Shown one piece after another: positions 46,138-60,444 of a DNA stretch of 64,000 bases. The stretch is from Chionis minor. Its lineage: Eukaryota > Chordata > Aves > Charadriiformes > Chionididae. Made by a program: the position numbers and the translations under genes. Below the pieces are notes generated by a model. It was given only the letters and a program-made list of their open reading frames with translations. It was not told where the DNA came from and searched no databases. The stretch lies in NCBI GenBank assembly GCA_013398295.1, contig VZSF01008169.1, positions 1,488,001 to 1,552,000 of the forward strand, in the 5' to 3' direction. The first letter of the stretch is position 1; the number at the start of each line of letters is the position of its first letter.

Positions 46138-49100
46138 TTCATGCAGGACTTTAGCAAGGGCTTCAGTGCATTAGGAGGTGCAGTTCTTCTCACCCACTTA
46201 CCACCACGCAGATAAACTTTTTATTAACTCACCTCAGCTGTAGACCTATACGCTGACAACTGCTGTGGCACAGCTGTAAAACATCACAGGAGGGTGACAC
46301 ACAGCCACTTCCTTTCCCTTCTGCCCGTACCCCAGCTAAAGCTTAAAAAAAAAAGCTGTGAATGCATGATTAAATATATGTGGCAAATGTTTGTACTCAT
46401 CCACTTAACATCATGTGCATTCAGTAGGGAAATTTGCTCTTACCCCCAGTTACCTGACTTCCAAAGTATTCTTTTTCCATTTTTTATTTGCGACATGCAG
46501 ACTCCCTTCTCTTTCCTTTACGGAGTGTTTTAATTGTAGCTGGTTTCATTTTACTCACGAGTAAAACTGTATGAAGACACACGGTGCAATCCTTTAAGTC
46601 TACATAAGCTCTCAACAGCTTGTCCCCCAAAAGCATTTATTACTGTTGGAGTCATGCTGTCATGTCAGATGACTTCTGCTGTCAAAAGGCAGGGACCTGA
46701 AGCAACTTCAACATAGAAGTCACACGCATTGCTGACACATTTTACAGGTGAGATTTCGTCACCACAAGCTGTAATTTCAGCCAAGGGTGGGATTCAAAGG
46801 CTGTATGGACAACCACCACCGCCTCACCAACCCTGTACAAGCCCAAGCTGCTGGAGGAAATATCAACTCTCGCGTTGAGGCAGTGTCACCTCAGATCATG
46901 CCTCTCTGTGAGACCTTACCGGGAAGCAGAAATAACTTCCTCGCAACTTCTGTACTACCGAAAGATTAGTACCAGGCCAGGCTGAGAGGGTGTTAAGCTT
47001 TGTGATTTAAAGCTTCAGTTTAAGAACCCAAGCAAACACACTTGTATTGTTTTATACACACAAATTCCTAGGAACGAAGAGCTAAATCCTCCTCTTCTCC
47101 GGTGTAAACCTTGCACCGTCCAAGGTGCCAGAAGGCCAGTTTCTTCAGATTTGTGCTAGACAAAGCGGGATTTGCTGGGTGGTTTTTTGCCCGAGATGTC
47201 TGTCTTTCTCCTGTTTGGTCCATCTCTGATGAGCATTTAATATGGTTAATGGAATAACAAAAGAAAACTAGCCGCTGCACAAACTACTCTAAAAACACCA
47301 GCTTTCCCACTTCCTTCACCATCTCACTTACTGTTCCTTTTATGGTAATATTAATAAGGGCAAACCTCTGCAGCCAAGGTTTTAGAAGGCAATCACCCTT
47401 AAGCAATTAAAAGAAAATTAATTTGTCTAGCAGGCTGACAGACTGGTCAACCCAAGCAGCTGTGTAATCCCACCAGGGCAAGTTCCTGGCTCTGTGGCAG
47501 CACTAGTAATGGTGTATCTGCTGAGCTGATTACATTTTCTGGTATGTCAGACTTAACTAAAGAAGGAAAAAAGAACAGAAATTTGTGTTGGCATCTGCCT
47601 GCTGCAAACATAAGCAGTAGAGCTTAGGCATTAAGGAGTAGAAAAGAATAGAAAATAACCCCAAATTGATATTACCTGGATTGCTCATTGTAATTTAAGT
47701 AGCTCCCTCTGGTCTCCTTAATCGTCTCCATAAAAAACCCCTACACTGACACATGAAAAACAACACACCCTTATGGCTACAGATTTTATTCTTCTAGCAC
47801 TGCATTTTACTACAGAATACCAAAGATTGAAGCTTTCTTTGGTATTTAAACAGGCTTTTGAATCATAATGGAATTCTCTGTAGATGGCCTTTCTGAGGGC
47901 TGCAACTGAACTTGCTTCTGTAAGGTTCTCTGGACACTTCTTTTGGATGTGGGTGCCAGCAGACAGTCCTGTTATAAACTTCTGAACACGTCCTGTAGTT
48001 ATTCTGTGATCCCTCTCAGACAAGGAATTGTCCTCTTTCTCCTTCAAGGAGAATAAAGGCATAAAGGAACTGCTCTGGATGACCCAAGGACTCCACGTAG
48101 GGGTGGGACTGGACCCCACAATTCAGCGTTCAGTCCTCTGGTCTGGATATTACTGATTTTTCTGTGACAGCCTTTTTTTATCGTGGTACAGCAATGAAAC
48201 CCAAAGGCAGTCCATCACAAATCAGCTACATGTCTTGGAAGGGAAAGGCAAGATTCTTACCTTTGATGACTCTGCCATGCATTTAGGTTATTGCCTATAT
48301 CTTTTCAATATACGTGCCTTGGTCTGTGAGACTATGTTCAGCCACAGGAATTTTCTTACCTGAAAGAAAAATTACTTTGAAGCTGTACAGAAGTAAACCA
48401 CCTATAACTAGAAGATAGATGACAGAAATCACTTTATTAATATGAGAACCAGATAGGTTCAACAAGGGTTCTAGTATTTCAGCCCTCCGCAGAATACATC
48501 TTGCCTTTAAGAGAGAACTTTACACGTTGTCTTTAAGAGAGAATTTAGAGCAAATTTGTGATTTAGTCTTCCCACAGCATTGAATATAACCAGCTGCACA
48601 CGGGAAAATTCTCCAAAGGTGACAAATCTTTTCTTGCGGTACCTCGGAAACCTCTAGCTTCTTAGCATTAGAAGCATGGAGAAAAGATCACACAGCAATT
48701 AGCTTGCTGCTTAAAATTCAACACCTCCTTGACATTTGATGCAATTTTTTGCCTGTTGCCGCAATGTTTTGGATGTCAGAAAAAAATCACTCCAGAAACA
48801 TTACCTACTGTGAATGAGCGTATAAAAATTATTTCAGAAGCTTGTTAAGTTTGTGTAGTGCTATATTTCCTGGATGAAGACAATATGTGCAATGCTGAAG
48901 ATGATCTATGAGAAGAAACAGACCCTAAAGAGAACTGAAGGTACGAGCCAGAAAGCTTTGGAGGAACAGAAAAACAGGTACCAAAGCAACCAGCCTTGGA
49001 ACAGAGAGTCCCATGATGAACAAGTCTTTTATCTGCTTGACTGGCACTGGGGATGTAATCATGCCACAATTATACTGACACTGGCAGGGAACAGAGAAAG

Positions 49101-49473
49101 GTTTGACATTCCTTTTCCTTTACTGGGAAGCGATACCATATAAAAATATGGTTAAAAAATAAGACTGTAGGCAGAAAAAAACAAGCCAAATCCAGAAATA
49201 TTCAAAACATTTTCCTATTGAAGTTTGAAAATGTACCATAATTGGAAAAAGCAAAAAACTGTCCTCAGCTGATTCAATGAATGATTGAGGGGGGCTAAAG
49301 AACCACATAGATACTACTGGTTTTCCTTCTATATTTTAAAAATACAATTTAAATTTCACCCATATCCTCAACATTTGTTCATGAAGCAGAACATAAATAT
49401 ACCTGTGCAGTCCTGCTACTTTTAATCATACTAGAACAAGCTCAAGGATTTGATTCTTGTGGTAAGGTGGACT

Positions 49474-49588
49474 TCACAGAATCACAGAATGGTTGAGGCT
49501 GGAAGGAACTTCTGGAGGTCATCTTGTCCAATCCCCCTGCTCAAGCAGATTCACCTAAAACAGGTTGTCCAGGACCATGTCCAGTGGA
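49474..49588 (-). mobile_element. CR1 retrotransposon 3' end, inverted, short
   Basis: Reverse complement of a CR1 tail: 'cacagaatcacagaatggtt', 'gaggctggaaggaacttctg', 'gaggtcatcttgtccaatcc', 'ccctgctcaagcagattcac', 'aacaggttgtccaggaccat'. The 'cacagaatcacagaatgg' end is the complement of the terminal repeat. Another CR1 subfamily than the copies at 18 and 25 kb. Confidence 0.93.
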
Positions 49589-52500
49589 TGATGCCCATTT
49601 CATTTACTATGTGAACTGCTACTATGGAGATCAACACTGGAATAAGGGTTTGTATCCTATTTGTCACTTGAGATTTGTGGCCCATTTGTGTATAAACTCT
49701 GCTGAGATAGCCAGATGTTCTAGATCTGCAGAAGGAACAAGAATGACAACATGAGTGAATGAAGTTCTAGGGCACAAAAAAAACGCAAATCAGCTTTTAA
49801 AGTCTTTACCTCTGAATTTTCAGCATGTAGAACAGAGCATGCTAACCCTCAGATAATTTGTTAATTTGTTCTAATAAAAGCACACAGTACGTTTTATATT
49901 ACGTCAGCCGGTCCAACGTGCTCCATTTACAGCATCAAAGGGACGTGAACTTGAACCTCAGCTGAAACAGAGACCATTCTAGATAGTGCCCCAAGATTAA
50001 GCAATGTTTTGAAATCAAGTTCAGCTTACGTCTTCTTTCCTCTGTGGAGTAAGTTATCACTAGTTCTGCAAACAGAAAGGAATATCTTATGTTTCCCAGA
50101 GTAAAAGGGACCCTACAGACTGAGAATCCAGCCAGAATCAGGACTTCACTGTATATCATGTTTATTTTAGCTGTATATCTTGGGCTAATGAAGTAATCAC
50201 TTTTGCAGTGGGCAAAAGGACAGTATTTACAAAGGTTCAGGCAACCAGGCGTTTATGACTGCAGATGCGTACATCTTTCTAAGGCAACAAACATACAGTG
50301 GACTGAATATTTTTTCCCACTTGAAATAAAGAGGAAAGCTGAAGAGGCTGGAGAGCCATTGTGTTTTAAATACTGTGAAATGGATTGGTGCTTTTCATAT
50401 CTATATTTAGTAATGATAAACATTGCACACAGAGATTCATAAACCTAAAGAGGGTACTGAAGCCCTTTTGTGCTCTTGTAAGCAATATAGCAATACCTTT
50501 TCTCTTAGTGAGGCAAAATGCAGCAACTATTTAATGTGAAGAAGGAGATACAGCAGTTCTTGTGGTATCTTGTGGTTAACACAGGTATTAAAAGACACCT
50601 TTAATTCATAAATCCTGTTGGATTCATGCACCATTATTCTTCCTTTCTATTCTAAAAGGTGATGATGGGAGGCAAAGTCACTTCACGTTCTTAATCAACC
50701 TGAAGAGAGCCCAGTTGTCTGAAAATAGTGAGTCAGAGGCCCAAGGAAGACAGACCACAAAGCTGCCTGCTCCTGACAGCTAGCCCAAACCAGGTCATTC
50801 AAATTCCTGCGACAACGTGTGCTGTTTCATGTGTCGGTGTACGATCGAAGACGCTACATCTCCCACAAACCTCAAAAAGCCGGTGTCCAAAATGTCGTTG
50901 TTCTACATGGGTGCAGATGAGGCACTTCCTTGCCCACCTAAATTGGTTAAAGAAGAACATGGAGTCATCCAGGCAAATCAGCGCTGGCAGGTGTGGTCAC
51001 TTGTTTTGCACCTGCACGTATTCAAGCATGCAAAGACTGGATGTGCCTCCCAACGTTGCTGTCAAAGTAAAGGCGTCAAGCTGAGTAACAGCCTGAAGTA
51101 AAATCTTTTACTAAATATAACCACGCACGATGCTCAGTATTCTGTCTCCTTTGCCTTTATCCGTGTACAGAGGTATGACCAACGTGCCTGGTGACTCATA
51201 CCAAGAGACAAGAATAGCATCAATGAATTACTTGAGTGTTTACGGCAGGACTTGCCAGAAAGGTGCCTCGTTCACAATTTTAGATAAGACTCCAGCTGCA
51301 GTTTGTCATACGAAGTCCAATTGCTCCGAAACCTGAAAAACTGTGACTTTATTAAGCTTGTCTCTGCTAAAAGTTGCTATTTCTCTCTCTTACATTAGCT
51401 GAACTTGCACACGGTTCTTATATTATTGCAAGACTGTCAGAAATCTCTCAGCAGGAGCAGTAAATGCCAGTGAACTGTAAAAGTGAACCATCCATTTCTA
51501 ATAGCATACTGAAGGAGGGTGATAACTTGTTGAGTGCGTTATCAGGGAACTTTCTTACATGATAAATCTCTTCAGTCATTCAAAAATACGGAGAGACTGA
51601 AAAAAGTCTGGAGAAAACAACTTATGTAATGCAGATCTCAGAACCATTTCAGCAGGGCTTTTTCTCCAATCCTAGCTTTATTGCCAGAGAGTTGCTACAA
51701 CTCTCCAGAGAAGACTGTGCACACCGTATCTATGAATAGTGTAATAGTGAAACAAGGGTACCTGTTCAAATATTTACTGTTGTTCATGGTACGGGAACAG
51801 CAAGTTTTCTGCTGAGAATATTCTGATCAGATGCAAAGACACTTTTATTAAATTTTCATTTGAAAAATATTTTAAATCAAGTCAAGTTTGGTGGTATAAT
51901 CCTCTAAGAAGACAATGGGTTGCAAATTACTTCATCTGTGAGTATAAGACTATGCACAGAGCTTTAGCTTTAGGTTGTTTCTTAAGGAGGCAGCACCCAG
52001 ATCCCTCTTAGAAGAAGAACAACATCCACAGACCAAAAAAACCTTTTGAATTCCTCTGGAGATCTCCAGGAAACGAGTAAAACGTCTACCTGATATACCT
52101 AGTGGTTTTAAAATACACGATGTGCCCTTCTCTTTTTTCTTCCTTGTGGGTTACAATGAAAACCAATTCACTTTGAATCAACATTTGTGTGATGGAAAAC
52201 TCCAAGAACTGCAAAAAGGCTGCTCTGGGACTCAATGTTTACAGGTGCCTTGATTCAGAAGTCTCTAATGTCTCCACGCTCCCACGATCTGCATTGCTCT
52301 ACACAAATACATCTACAGACAGGAACACCGTTCAGGCATAACTGTACCAGCTTGTCTATCTCTGCCATGTATAGTTGAGCTCTTCTTTTTCCTTTGCCAT
52401 TTCTGGTAAGGCCACTGCGGAGCTGCTGTTCCTCATGACAATTGCATGACTCTTTCGAGGTGGTAGCAAAGCCTACTCATCTGTGAGTCTGCTGTGGAAC

Positions 52501-55500
52501 TTGTGGTTTCATAACTTAGCAACTTCAAACAGAAACGGGCATGATACTGCTCTTCTACCTCTAGCAAAGTAAATATCAAGTGCCTGAATGTGCTGTGACG
52601 GGGTTGACGCAATCAGGTGTTGTGGAAAAAAATAGTCTCCTCTTTGCAGCCTTTCATTTCATTCTTTTATTTCCCAATCTCATCCACTCCTCTATGCTTG
52701 TCCAGCGTCTGATCGGTTTGTTAAACAAAATATTTTAGCTCTTGTGGGTAAACATCTCAGAGAACATGTTTTTCGGAGCTGTGCAGGATAAGGGCATGGA
52801 ATGACAGACTCACCATTTGTAACCTTCATACAGTCCTTAGCTACCTCTTGCCTTTCTGGTGTTTCTGTCTGAATACTGGGTTTTTTTAATGGCTTTAACA
52901 AAGCTAAAACTCAACTCCCCGTGTGTTTTCCAGTACTTCACTGTTCTTAAACGCACAATCTCTTTTCTCTCACTTTTTCTCATTTACTCTTCATTCACCC
53001 CAGGATTATTGCGAGACCAACGAAGACCAGAACCCACTGCGTCGGTACCACACTTACAGCTATTAAACTACCCCTTCGCCTTGGAGTTACTAACATCTAC
53101 ATACACCAGGCAGGCACAGGAGAAGTGGTGGATCAACGGTGGACTCTGCAGTGATGGTAGGATCAGGTATAAGTCAAAATCCCCAGTAGATCCTACTTCT
53201 TCCTTTAAAATCCCTTTTCCTTTTGTGCATCATGTATCTGGAAAACCTTCATTTAACTCTGAAGTTTTCAGGTGACAGTAGCTCACTTCGAGTGTCTTTG
53301 CAGTAAACTCATCTCAGTTGAGCAAGCCAGAAGACCTAGGCTGAGCGGGGAGAAAACTGTCACCAATGCCTGTGAATCACACAAACATCATTTGCATTTC
53401 AAGCTGACCTGGTGCATCTAGCTGTTTCTTAATGAGAAATTTACTGAAATGACACTGTGTCTGCCTACGCAGCCCCCCCATGGCAAGGCACTGATTGCAT
53501 TGGTGATCGGAGTGAGCAGCTTTTGTCTGCATTTTGAGATACTTGCCAGCTAAAAAAAGAAAATAAGTTTGGGGTTTTTTTAACTGAAAAAAAAAAAAAT
53601 GTTCCTCAGAGGAAAAGAAGCAGTGTTGCTGGTCCTCAGAGTACGTTTTGCCATGGTATTTATTATCCTTACCCTGCTGCTCCCGCGACAGTGAAGCAGC
53701 AGGTGGCTTTAGCTATACCAAGAAGGAAGGCGTTTGGTGGCTGTAAAGTTAATTACATGTGGGAAACAAGACTTGCATTGCCCAAAGACTGCGGTGTTGT
53801 GAGGGCAGCAGTTTGAATGCCATCCCGCTTCCTTACGGTCAACAGTTGTTTCCACCTGAGGCTGCAAATCAGTTTGTTGAATTTACACTAATTCTTACTG
53901 GCCACCTGTCTGTATTAACAGAACGTTTTATCAAACACGGTGTGCTTTTAGCAGAGGGGCTGAAGGAAGAGCGGGCAGGAAAACTTAACTGCCCTGTCAC
54001 CTCCTATAAGCCCTTCCCAGTGGCAGAAGGAGCTACAGATGAGTGAAGCTTGTGCTGACAAGTGGTCCCATCCCGCTCCGACCGCAGCAAACTTGTGCCT
54101 CAGTGGCTGCTAATGTGACACCCTCCCACTAACTGCAGCCAGCCAATTTCCTTCTTCACACTGCAGCCCACTGGGGGTGTGAGACGCCGAATTTGCACGT
54201 CTGAGCCCCGGTGGCAAAGCGACACGCGACGTGATGGCAGATGCCTGCTCCGAGCTTCCACGTGCGGTGCTTACAAAGGCTCCTGAGGAGAGCGGGTCCC
54301 GGGGGGGAAGGAGAAATGGCGCTGGGTGAAGCGACACCATCCACCCTTGCTTTTGGTTTAAAGTCGGGAAAGATGTAAAACAAGATAGCTGGAAAACTTC
54401 GGGAGGGTGGCGCTTGAGGTATCAGATAGTCAGCACCTATTTCTGGATGCAATGACTATTAGGGGGGCTGTAACTTGTGTTAAATTACAAAATACTTTAC
54501 AGATGGAAAAGCTGATTGAGGATTTATTCTTAAATGTAAACACATTTTCCTTTGACAGTTTTTTAAATTAAATGTTTCCTCTTGGAAACAGTGGAACATT
54601 TTTTATTTTGATGTTTTCCAAATGAAACTGCCCGTTTTTGAAAATGCATATTTTGCTAAAATTGTATTTAAATGCCTCTAAAAAAAGCATTAAATGAACT
54701 GAATTCTTCAAAAAGTAGAGCTTAAAGGGGACTGAAACATAAAACGCTTGTGCCCCTGAAGTGTTTCTGTTTCATTTTGTCCAGAATTAAATCGCTTTCC
54801 TCTGACTTTTTTTAGAGTTGAGATATACTGGGTGAAAATCCCTTATATTTTCCTCCAGAGTAAAGGACATCAATAATTCTACAGAACATGAGTGGTGGTT
54901 AAGCTCTGCAGAGGTTGAGCAGAGACAGATGGCAGCAATAAGCCTTTCCACAGACTGCTGCAAAAATACACCCTGGCCACTCTTAGATCATTTTGTTTGA
55001 GGAAACCAAAGTAAAATGGCTTGGAAAGATGATACGCTGTGTGTCGTTGGCAGTAGGAGCACGCAGGAGGACATCAGTGACGGAAAATACTTCCGCAGAA
55101 GATGCTGTATCTGCTAGAGCTCTTTTCTCATCATGAGCTAAGTGTTAATCAGCAGCCAGGAGTGAAGGCTTGACTTTTTGGCATTTCACATAGTTTAAAA
55201 ACTTATTGCAGTTGTGAAGCTGACTTCTTGATGTGCAGCACTTGGGGGAGGAGGGGAATGCAAAAGCTGCATGTTGTTTTCCGAACTACTAATTAAACAG
55301 AAGCTGTCTCCCAGATTTAACTGTGTATTCAGGTAGTTGGGCCTAAGGAGACTTTGTTTTTTAATTAACTCTTGGTGGCAATAAAGAATATGAGCAGAAA
55401 ACTGGAGTTGCTAATAAGTTATAGTATACTGGTTGCGAACTTGCTGCACTGAGCATACCCTAATTTGCTATGTTTCGTATGAATGCCCGCTGCAGAAAAA

Positions 55501-55671
55501 TGAAGCGAGGCGGGGGCACAGTGGCTCCCTTGGGAGCACTGAGGAAAGTAAAGGGACAGTTCTGGGCTCCCACACTGACACTTTCTGCTTTTTAGCATAT
55601 ATATCACTACACGAGTATACTAGGCTGGTTTACCAGCTACACCTGTCTACATTTTTCGCACAATTCAATCT

Positions 55672-55929
55672 CTAAGCTGTGTTGCCACTAAACACACCAG
55701 GCATCTGGTCCACATTCACGCACCAGTAGGAGCTGGCAGTGTCACTGAGTCTGTCCTCCTTTGTGTGTCGCGTAACCCAGTGACAAAGCGTGTCAGTGTC
55801 TGTCTCTAGGCTAGACAAGAACGTACACCTAGCAGAAGGCTGTCCCACACTCACAGAGCTCTCCTGTGACACCAGTACCTGCGGTACCTGCACCACCTCT
55901 GGTTGTGCTGTGTTATGGAGTACAAACAT
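55672..55929 (-). pseudogene. Possible immunoglobulin-V-like domain relic (truncated)
   Basis: An 85-codon minus-strand frame carries, in order, an N-terminal segment Q-V-L-V-S-Q-E-S-S-V-S-V-G-Q-P-S-A-R-C-T-F, then C-H-W-V about 16 residues after the cysteine, then L-S-D-T-A-S-S-Y-W-C. This is the order of the B-strand cysteine, the C-strand tryptophan and the F-strand D-x-A-x-Y-x-C of Ig V-type domains such as T-cell receptor or NKp30-like exons. The stretch between the tryptophan and the second cysteine is only about 20 residues instead of about 60, so strands C' to E would be missing. It has no recognisable leader, splice partner or neighbouring exons. Read as a deleted relic it would be dead; it may also be chance likeness in a short frame. 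Confidence 0.3.
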
Positions 55930-58900
55930 CCTGAGACCTTTATGGACAAAGTGATCTACTCACTTACCAACCTCATCCAGGGATTTGGAGAGCAAATTTA
56001 TCAGTGCTAAGTGGAGATCAGAAGGTCCTTTTCCTCCTTTATGGTTTTGACATCATTTTTGAAAAGCCAGCTTTGTCTTGGCTTGCTTTGTATAACAGAG
56101 TTGTTTCTTCACATCCCACTTACCCAATAGCTCAAAAACTACGACATGACGATATCTATAAAATCAGCATCTTTCTACCTGTTAATAAAGCAAAAAAATA
56201 CTCAGTTCTATCAGTCCTCCCTATACAGACTTGATATCTATAGTTTGTCTTAGTAACTTTTTAGGCAGCTGAGAAACACAGTGCATGAAGAAGTCACAAT
56301 ATCTCACTCAGCAAATCAGTCTGCCTGGTGATATTTAATGTAAATATAGGGGAATATAGGGAAATCAGCCCGTGTGTAGAACACGTTGCAGTTCATTTTT
56401 ATTCAGCAATGTGAAAACAATTCTAAAACAACATGAAACCATCTCTGTTAGATGTCCAAAGGAGTACTGAAAAATGTCAGGGGAGTGGTGGTTTTAATAG
56501 CAAACTCATATAGCATTTTATAGGTTTATAATTGAGACTACATATATTTTTTGTGTGTCTGTACGTGTGTATGTGAACACTTACCTTCTTCCCCATACAC
56601 CTAGTAGACAAATGGTGTAGCAGGATTCTGGAAATCAGTGGCTTTAGTTTTTAGCATCACCATTGGCCTGGCAGCTTGATTTTGATCAAATCAATTTTCT
56701 TTTAGTGCACATCCTATGAGTACTTTGATCAAGTTTCAGCCTGATTAGGATTTAGATTCCTGCCAGTGTTGTTGAGTCGTTATGAACACCTAATCTAACT
56801 AGTTTAGCATAAATCCTGGGGGATGTTTGTCTCTGTTTTCCGGGTGCAGCGGAGATCAGGTAGGGCCAGCTTTGTCGTTTGATCAATCTGATGTCCCAGT
56901 CTTGGGTGTGCTCTGCAGCGCAGCTTTGGGCTGGAGCACAAACCAGGTCAAGGCCGTGGAGTGGCCAGCATGGCCAGGGAAATCCTCAGGATTCAGTCAG
57001 CCTGGCTGTGCCATTACTGGTGGCTTAATACGCCTGTCGCATTTTAGTGGGAACAGTAAGTGATACACCAGGAAACCTGGGATGGTCCTCTAATTGATAG
57101 CTAGTGTTTAAAATGAAAAATTAAGCATGGCCAGTGTCCATTATTGTAGGAGTATAGATGTTTTTCTATAGAACTGTTTTTCTAAGCAAAGGAATTAAAT
57201 CATAGTGAGTTGGACAGTTTATGGTTACTTGACAGTGTGGCTTTCTCCAGCAGAAACCAAAGAAATTTCTTTTAATTGATGTCTTCTTTCCAGAGAAGAG
57301 TGTGGTCTCTCCTAACGCTTGGATCACAGACAGGCCTGAACCAGACCACCAAGCAGCACGAACTTTGGCTGGTGGCTGATGTAAAAGCAGACTCAAATCC
57401 AGACCTATAAATCCAGGAATAGGTCCCACCTCTGTCATTTGTCAAATTCTAGCAATCTGGGAGTGCACAAGCTCCAAAGCTTTTGAAATCCCATGATTTT
57501 CTCTAAAAGCCATAACAGGAACCTAGAATTTAAACGCTCCTCTATGTATACAGACTAATGCAGGAGCAAGGTTAGATTGCAGGAAGGCGTCTCAGATTGA
57601 TCACGATTTCTCAGTCCTTATATTGACCTTCTTTGCAACTTGTTTTTTGTAATGGAGGAGAAGAAGAGGGAATAGGTATATGTGGAGAACAGCAAGCAGG
57701 TTGAGCGTAGCTGCTCTCCCTGCAGACTTCCAGCTGTTTCATGAAATAGTCTATCAAAACACTGTGAAAAGGATACTTCTGTCTCTGGTTCCTAAGTCAC
57801 TGTAGGAGATCAACTGTTCCCAGTCTTACTTTATAACCTACCTCCTGAAAATGAAAAAAACCCAGCTTTTTTCCACATGCCTATTACTAGGCTATACCAA
57901 TACCCAGGCTATTGCTTGGTTTAGAACAACATTATATTATGTTAGATGTTTAATATCAGCACGGCATTAAATGACAGCTACAGAGCTGAACCCACAGCAA
58001 ACTTTTTCCAGCCTGGGCAGTCAGGCCAGCAGCTCCAGTGAGCCTGCAGCTTGCCCAGTGGCTCTCGGCAGTTCCCTGGCATGGAGGAAGCCATGGGAGG
58101 CAGGTGGGACTGTCCAGGAGCACCACGAATTCCAGCAGCGGGCAGCAAAGGGCGGCAAAGGGCAGGAGAAAGGCAGTGGCAGAGGCAGCACAGAAACAGC
58201 CCGTCAGAAATCAGGTTAATTTCTCACCTGAGGCTGAGCTTAAGTATGACTTTCTTTCAGCCTTGTGCTTTAGAAATATTATTGATGGTTATACAGTGTT
58301 TTGGGGTTTTTTTCCAGAAAAAAATGGTGAAGAAAACACAGGTGATAATCAGATGAGGTCTTCAGCTTTGATAACACAGCTCCACCTCACCCTAAAGAGG
58401 CCATATGGGAGCAGAAGGTCCCATACACCTGTGGCCAGCACAGTACCCCCACACAAAGATGAGTTTCAGCTAGGCTTCTGAATCCATGCCGGATCAAGAT
58501 GGAATGGGACAGTTTGTGCTACGCAAACTCTGTTTCTTCCTGGCAGAGCTGGAGAAACACCATATTAAGCCTCACTCCAGTGTTCCTAGTTTGCTAAAAG
58601 CTTGGGGAGAAGGAACCCCCTCCATTATATTCAGGTTTTCATTGCAACACAAAAGGTCATGAATAATTACTTCAATTAGACTCTTTTGGAACCTGATTGA
58701 GTCACTGTAGAAATTTTGGTATGAAAGTATCACTTCGATCCAACAGGCACACACTGTGGATACAAATTACCAAATAGAAGTTTAAGCTCCATTTTAAGAG
58801 AAAATTCAGAGGGAACATCAGAGGAGTCGACTTGCACAGCGGCTTGAACAAAACTTCAGGCTGAATTGAACTATCATGTAACGAAGTTCTTGCTAATGCA

Positions 58901-59394
58901 CTTCATCGCCCACAGCCCAGATAGTGTGTGTGCCTCCTATTCCACAGGCCCCTCACTTAGCCTCTTTCCCTTGATTAAAGACAATAGATATTTTTAGCGC
59001 CCATTACTTCTTTTCTGTAATTTCTTTTGTTCAGGTTTGGGGCCCATGTAATTGGCCATGGAAAGGCTCATTGCGAATGAGGTGTGAACAGGTTGGTCTC
59101 ATGGGACTCCTTCTTGACTGGGCTTTTTTCCTCAAAACAAAGAAGGAACAAAAAGAGTGCCGAACACTCACCTAATTAACACAAATATGCATGGCTTATC
59201 AGGGTGTTTAGATGTAAGGAACAGTAAAGGGGAATAAGACGTGGCTTTTCAAAAGGAGTTAATTCAGCCTGTAATGGTTTGCAGACATGTCCAGCAAACC
59301 TCCAGATAATTAGGCCTGTTTCTGGCATACCAAAGCAAGTTGTTTAGATATTTTTCCCTTTAGAATTACATTATCTGAAATTCTCTCATTGGGA

Positions 59395-59445
59395 GCAGAA
59401 GGATGAAGCTCAGAGGCATAAAATATTTTGTGCAAGACAATGCAG
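59395..59445 (-). mobile_element. Possible MIR-like SINE fragment, inverted
   Basis: The order 'gatgaagctcagaggcataa' then 'attttgtgcaagacaatgca' resembles the complement of the MIR core (gatgaggaaactgaggcacagagaggttaagtgacttgccc). Only about 50 bases and diverged, so tentative. Confidence 0.25.
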
Positions 59446-60299
59446 CTTTTCCATTAATTTCCGTGAACTTCATTCTTGGACAGACTGCCACAAGACAATC
59501 AGACAGCTTTTCATTACCTGCCACTGCTGTACCTGTAACCTGGCTTAAGAAGGGGCAGCAGCACCTCAGATGGACACACAAAGAGCAGCTGACACATCTC
59601 TGCTCTCTCCCTCTGCCTTCCGAAAGCCCTCCAATGTATCATCACTTCCATTACTACTGACATGAAAACACACAGGGCTTTCCTGCTTATGGAAAATGAA
59701 AATATTCTCATCTATCGCATACATGTGAAGCCAAGCCAAAATTAGTAAGAACTTCATTTTAATACCATGCTGAGAAGGTTTTATTCACTGAGTCTCCTCG
59801 CTTCAAGACATGCTGCTGCCTTTGAGCAGAACTCCCACACGTTCCAGTTTATTACCAAAGCTCACATTTTATAGGCAATTCTTAATCCTCATGTTATTTT
59901 GTTACTCAGACAAATTTATCTAAATCTATCTGCAAATTTTTTGCGAATACAGATTGTGCTTGTCTGCGGATGAAGGAGTCTGGGACTAAGTGCATAAGGG
60001 AATACAAACATCATGGTTTTCATTTGCTTAGGAGATGCAAGCCAGGAATCTCGTCAGGGCATTTGAAAACTCCCCTTTGCTGCACTCATGGAGGTGAAGG
60101 CTGGCAAAATGAAGCTCACAAACCTCACCTCAGCCCAACTCTCATGATAGGAAGTGCTCTAAACTTACAGAAAGGGATGCCTGGTCTCTCTTCCCAGCTG
60201 TCACTTTTTATCAGAATAAAAGGTAAACCCTGAAAATTCTTTATAACTGGATTTTATTATAGCTAAAATAATGGAACAACATGCATCTTTGCCTTACAC

Positions 60300-60444
60300 A
60301 TTATCCCTGGAAACCTCAAGGTCAGGCTGAACAGGGGTCTGAGCAATCTGATCTAGCTGAAGATGTCCCTGCTCGTTGCAGGGGGGTTGGATTAGATGGC
60401 CTTTAAATGTCCCTTCCAACCCAAACTGCTCTCTGATTCTATGA
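60300..60444 (+). mobile_element. CR1 retrotransposon 3' end
   Basis: Contains 'ggtcaggctgaacaggggtc', 'tgagcaatctgatctagctg', 'aagatgtccctgctcgttgc', 'ggggggttggattagatggc', 'cccttccaacccaaactgct' and a terminal GATTCTATGA. Truncated to the last 145 bases or so. Confidence 0.95.
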
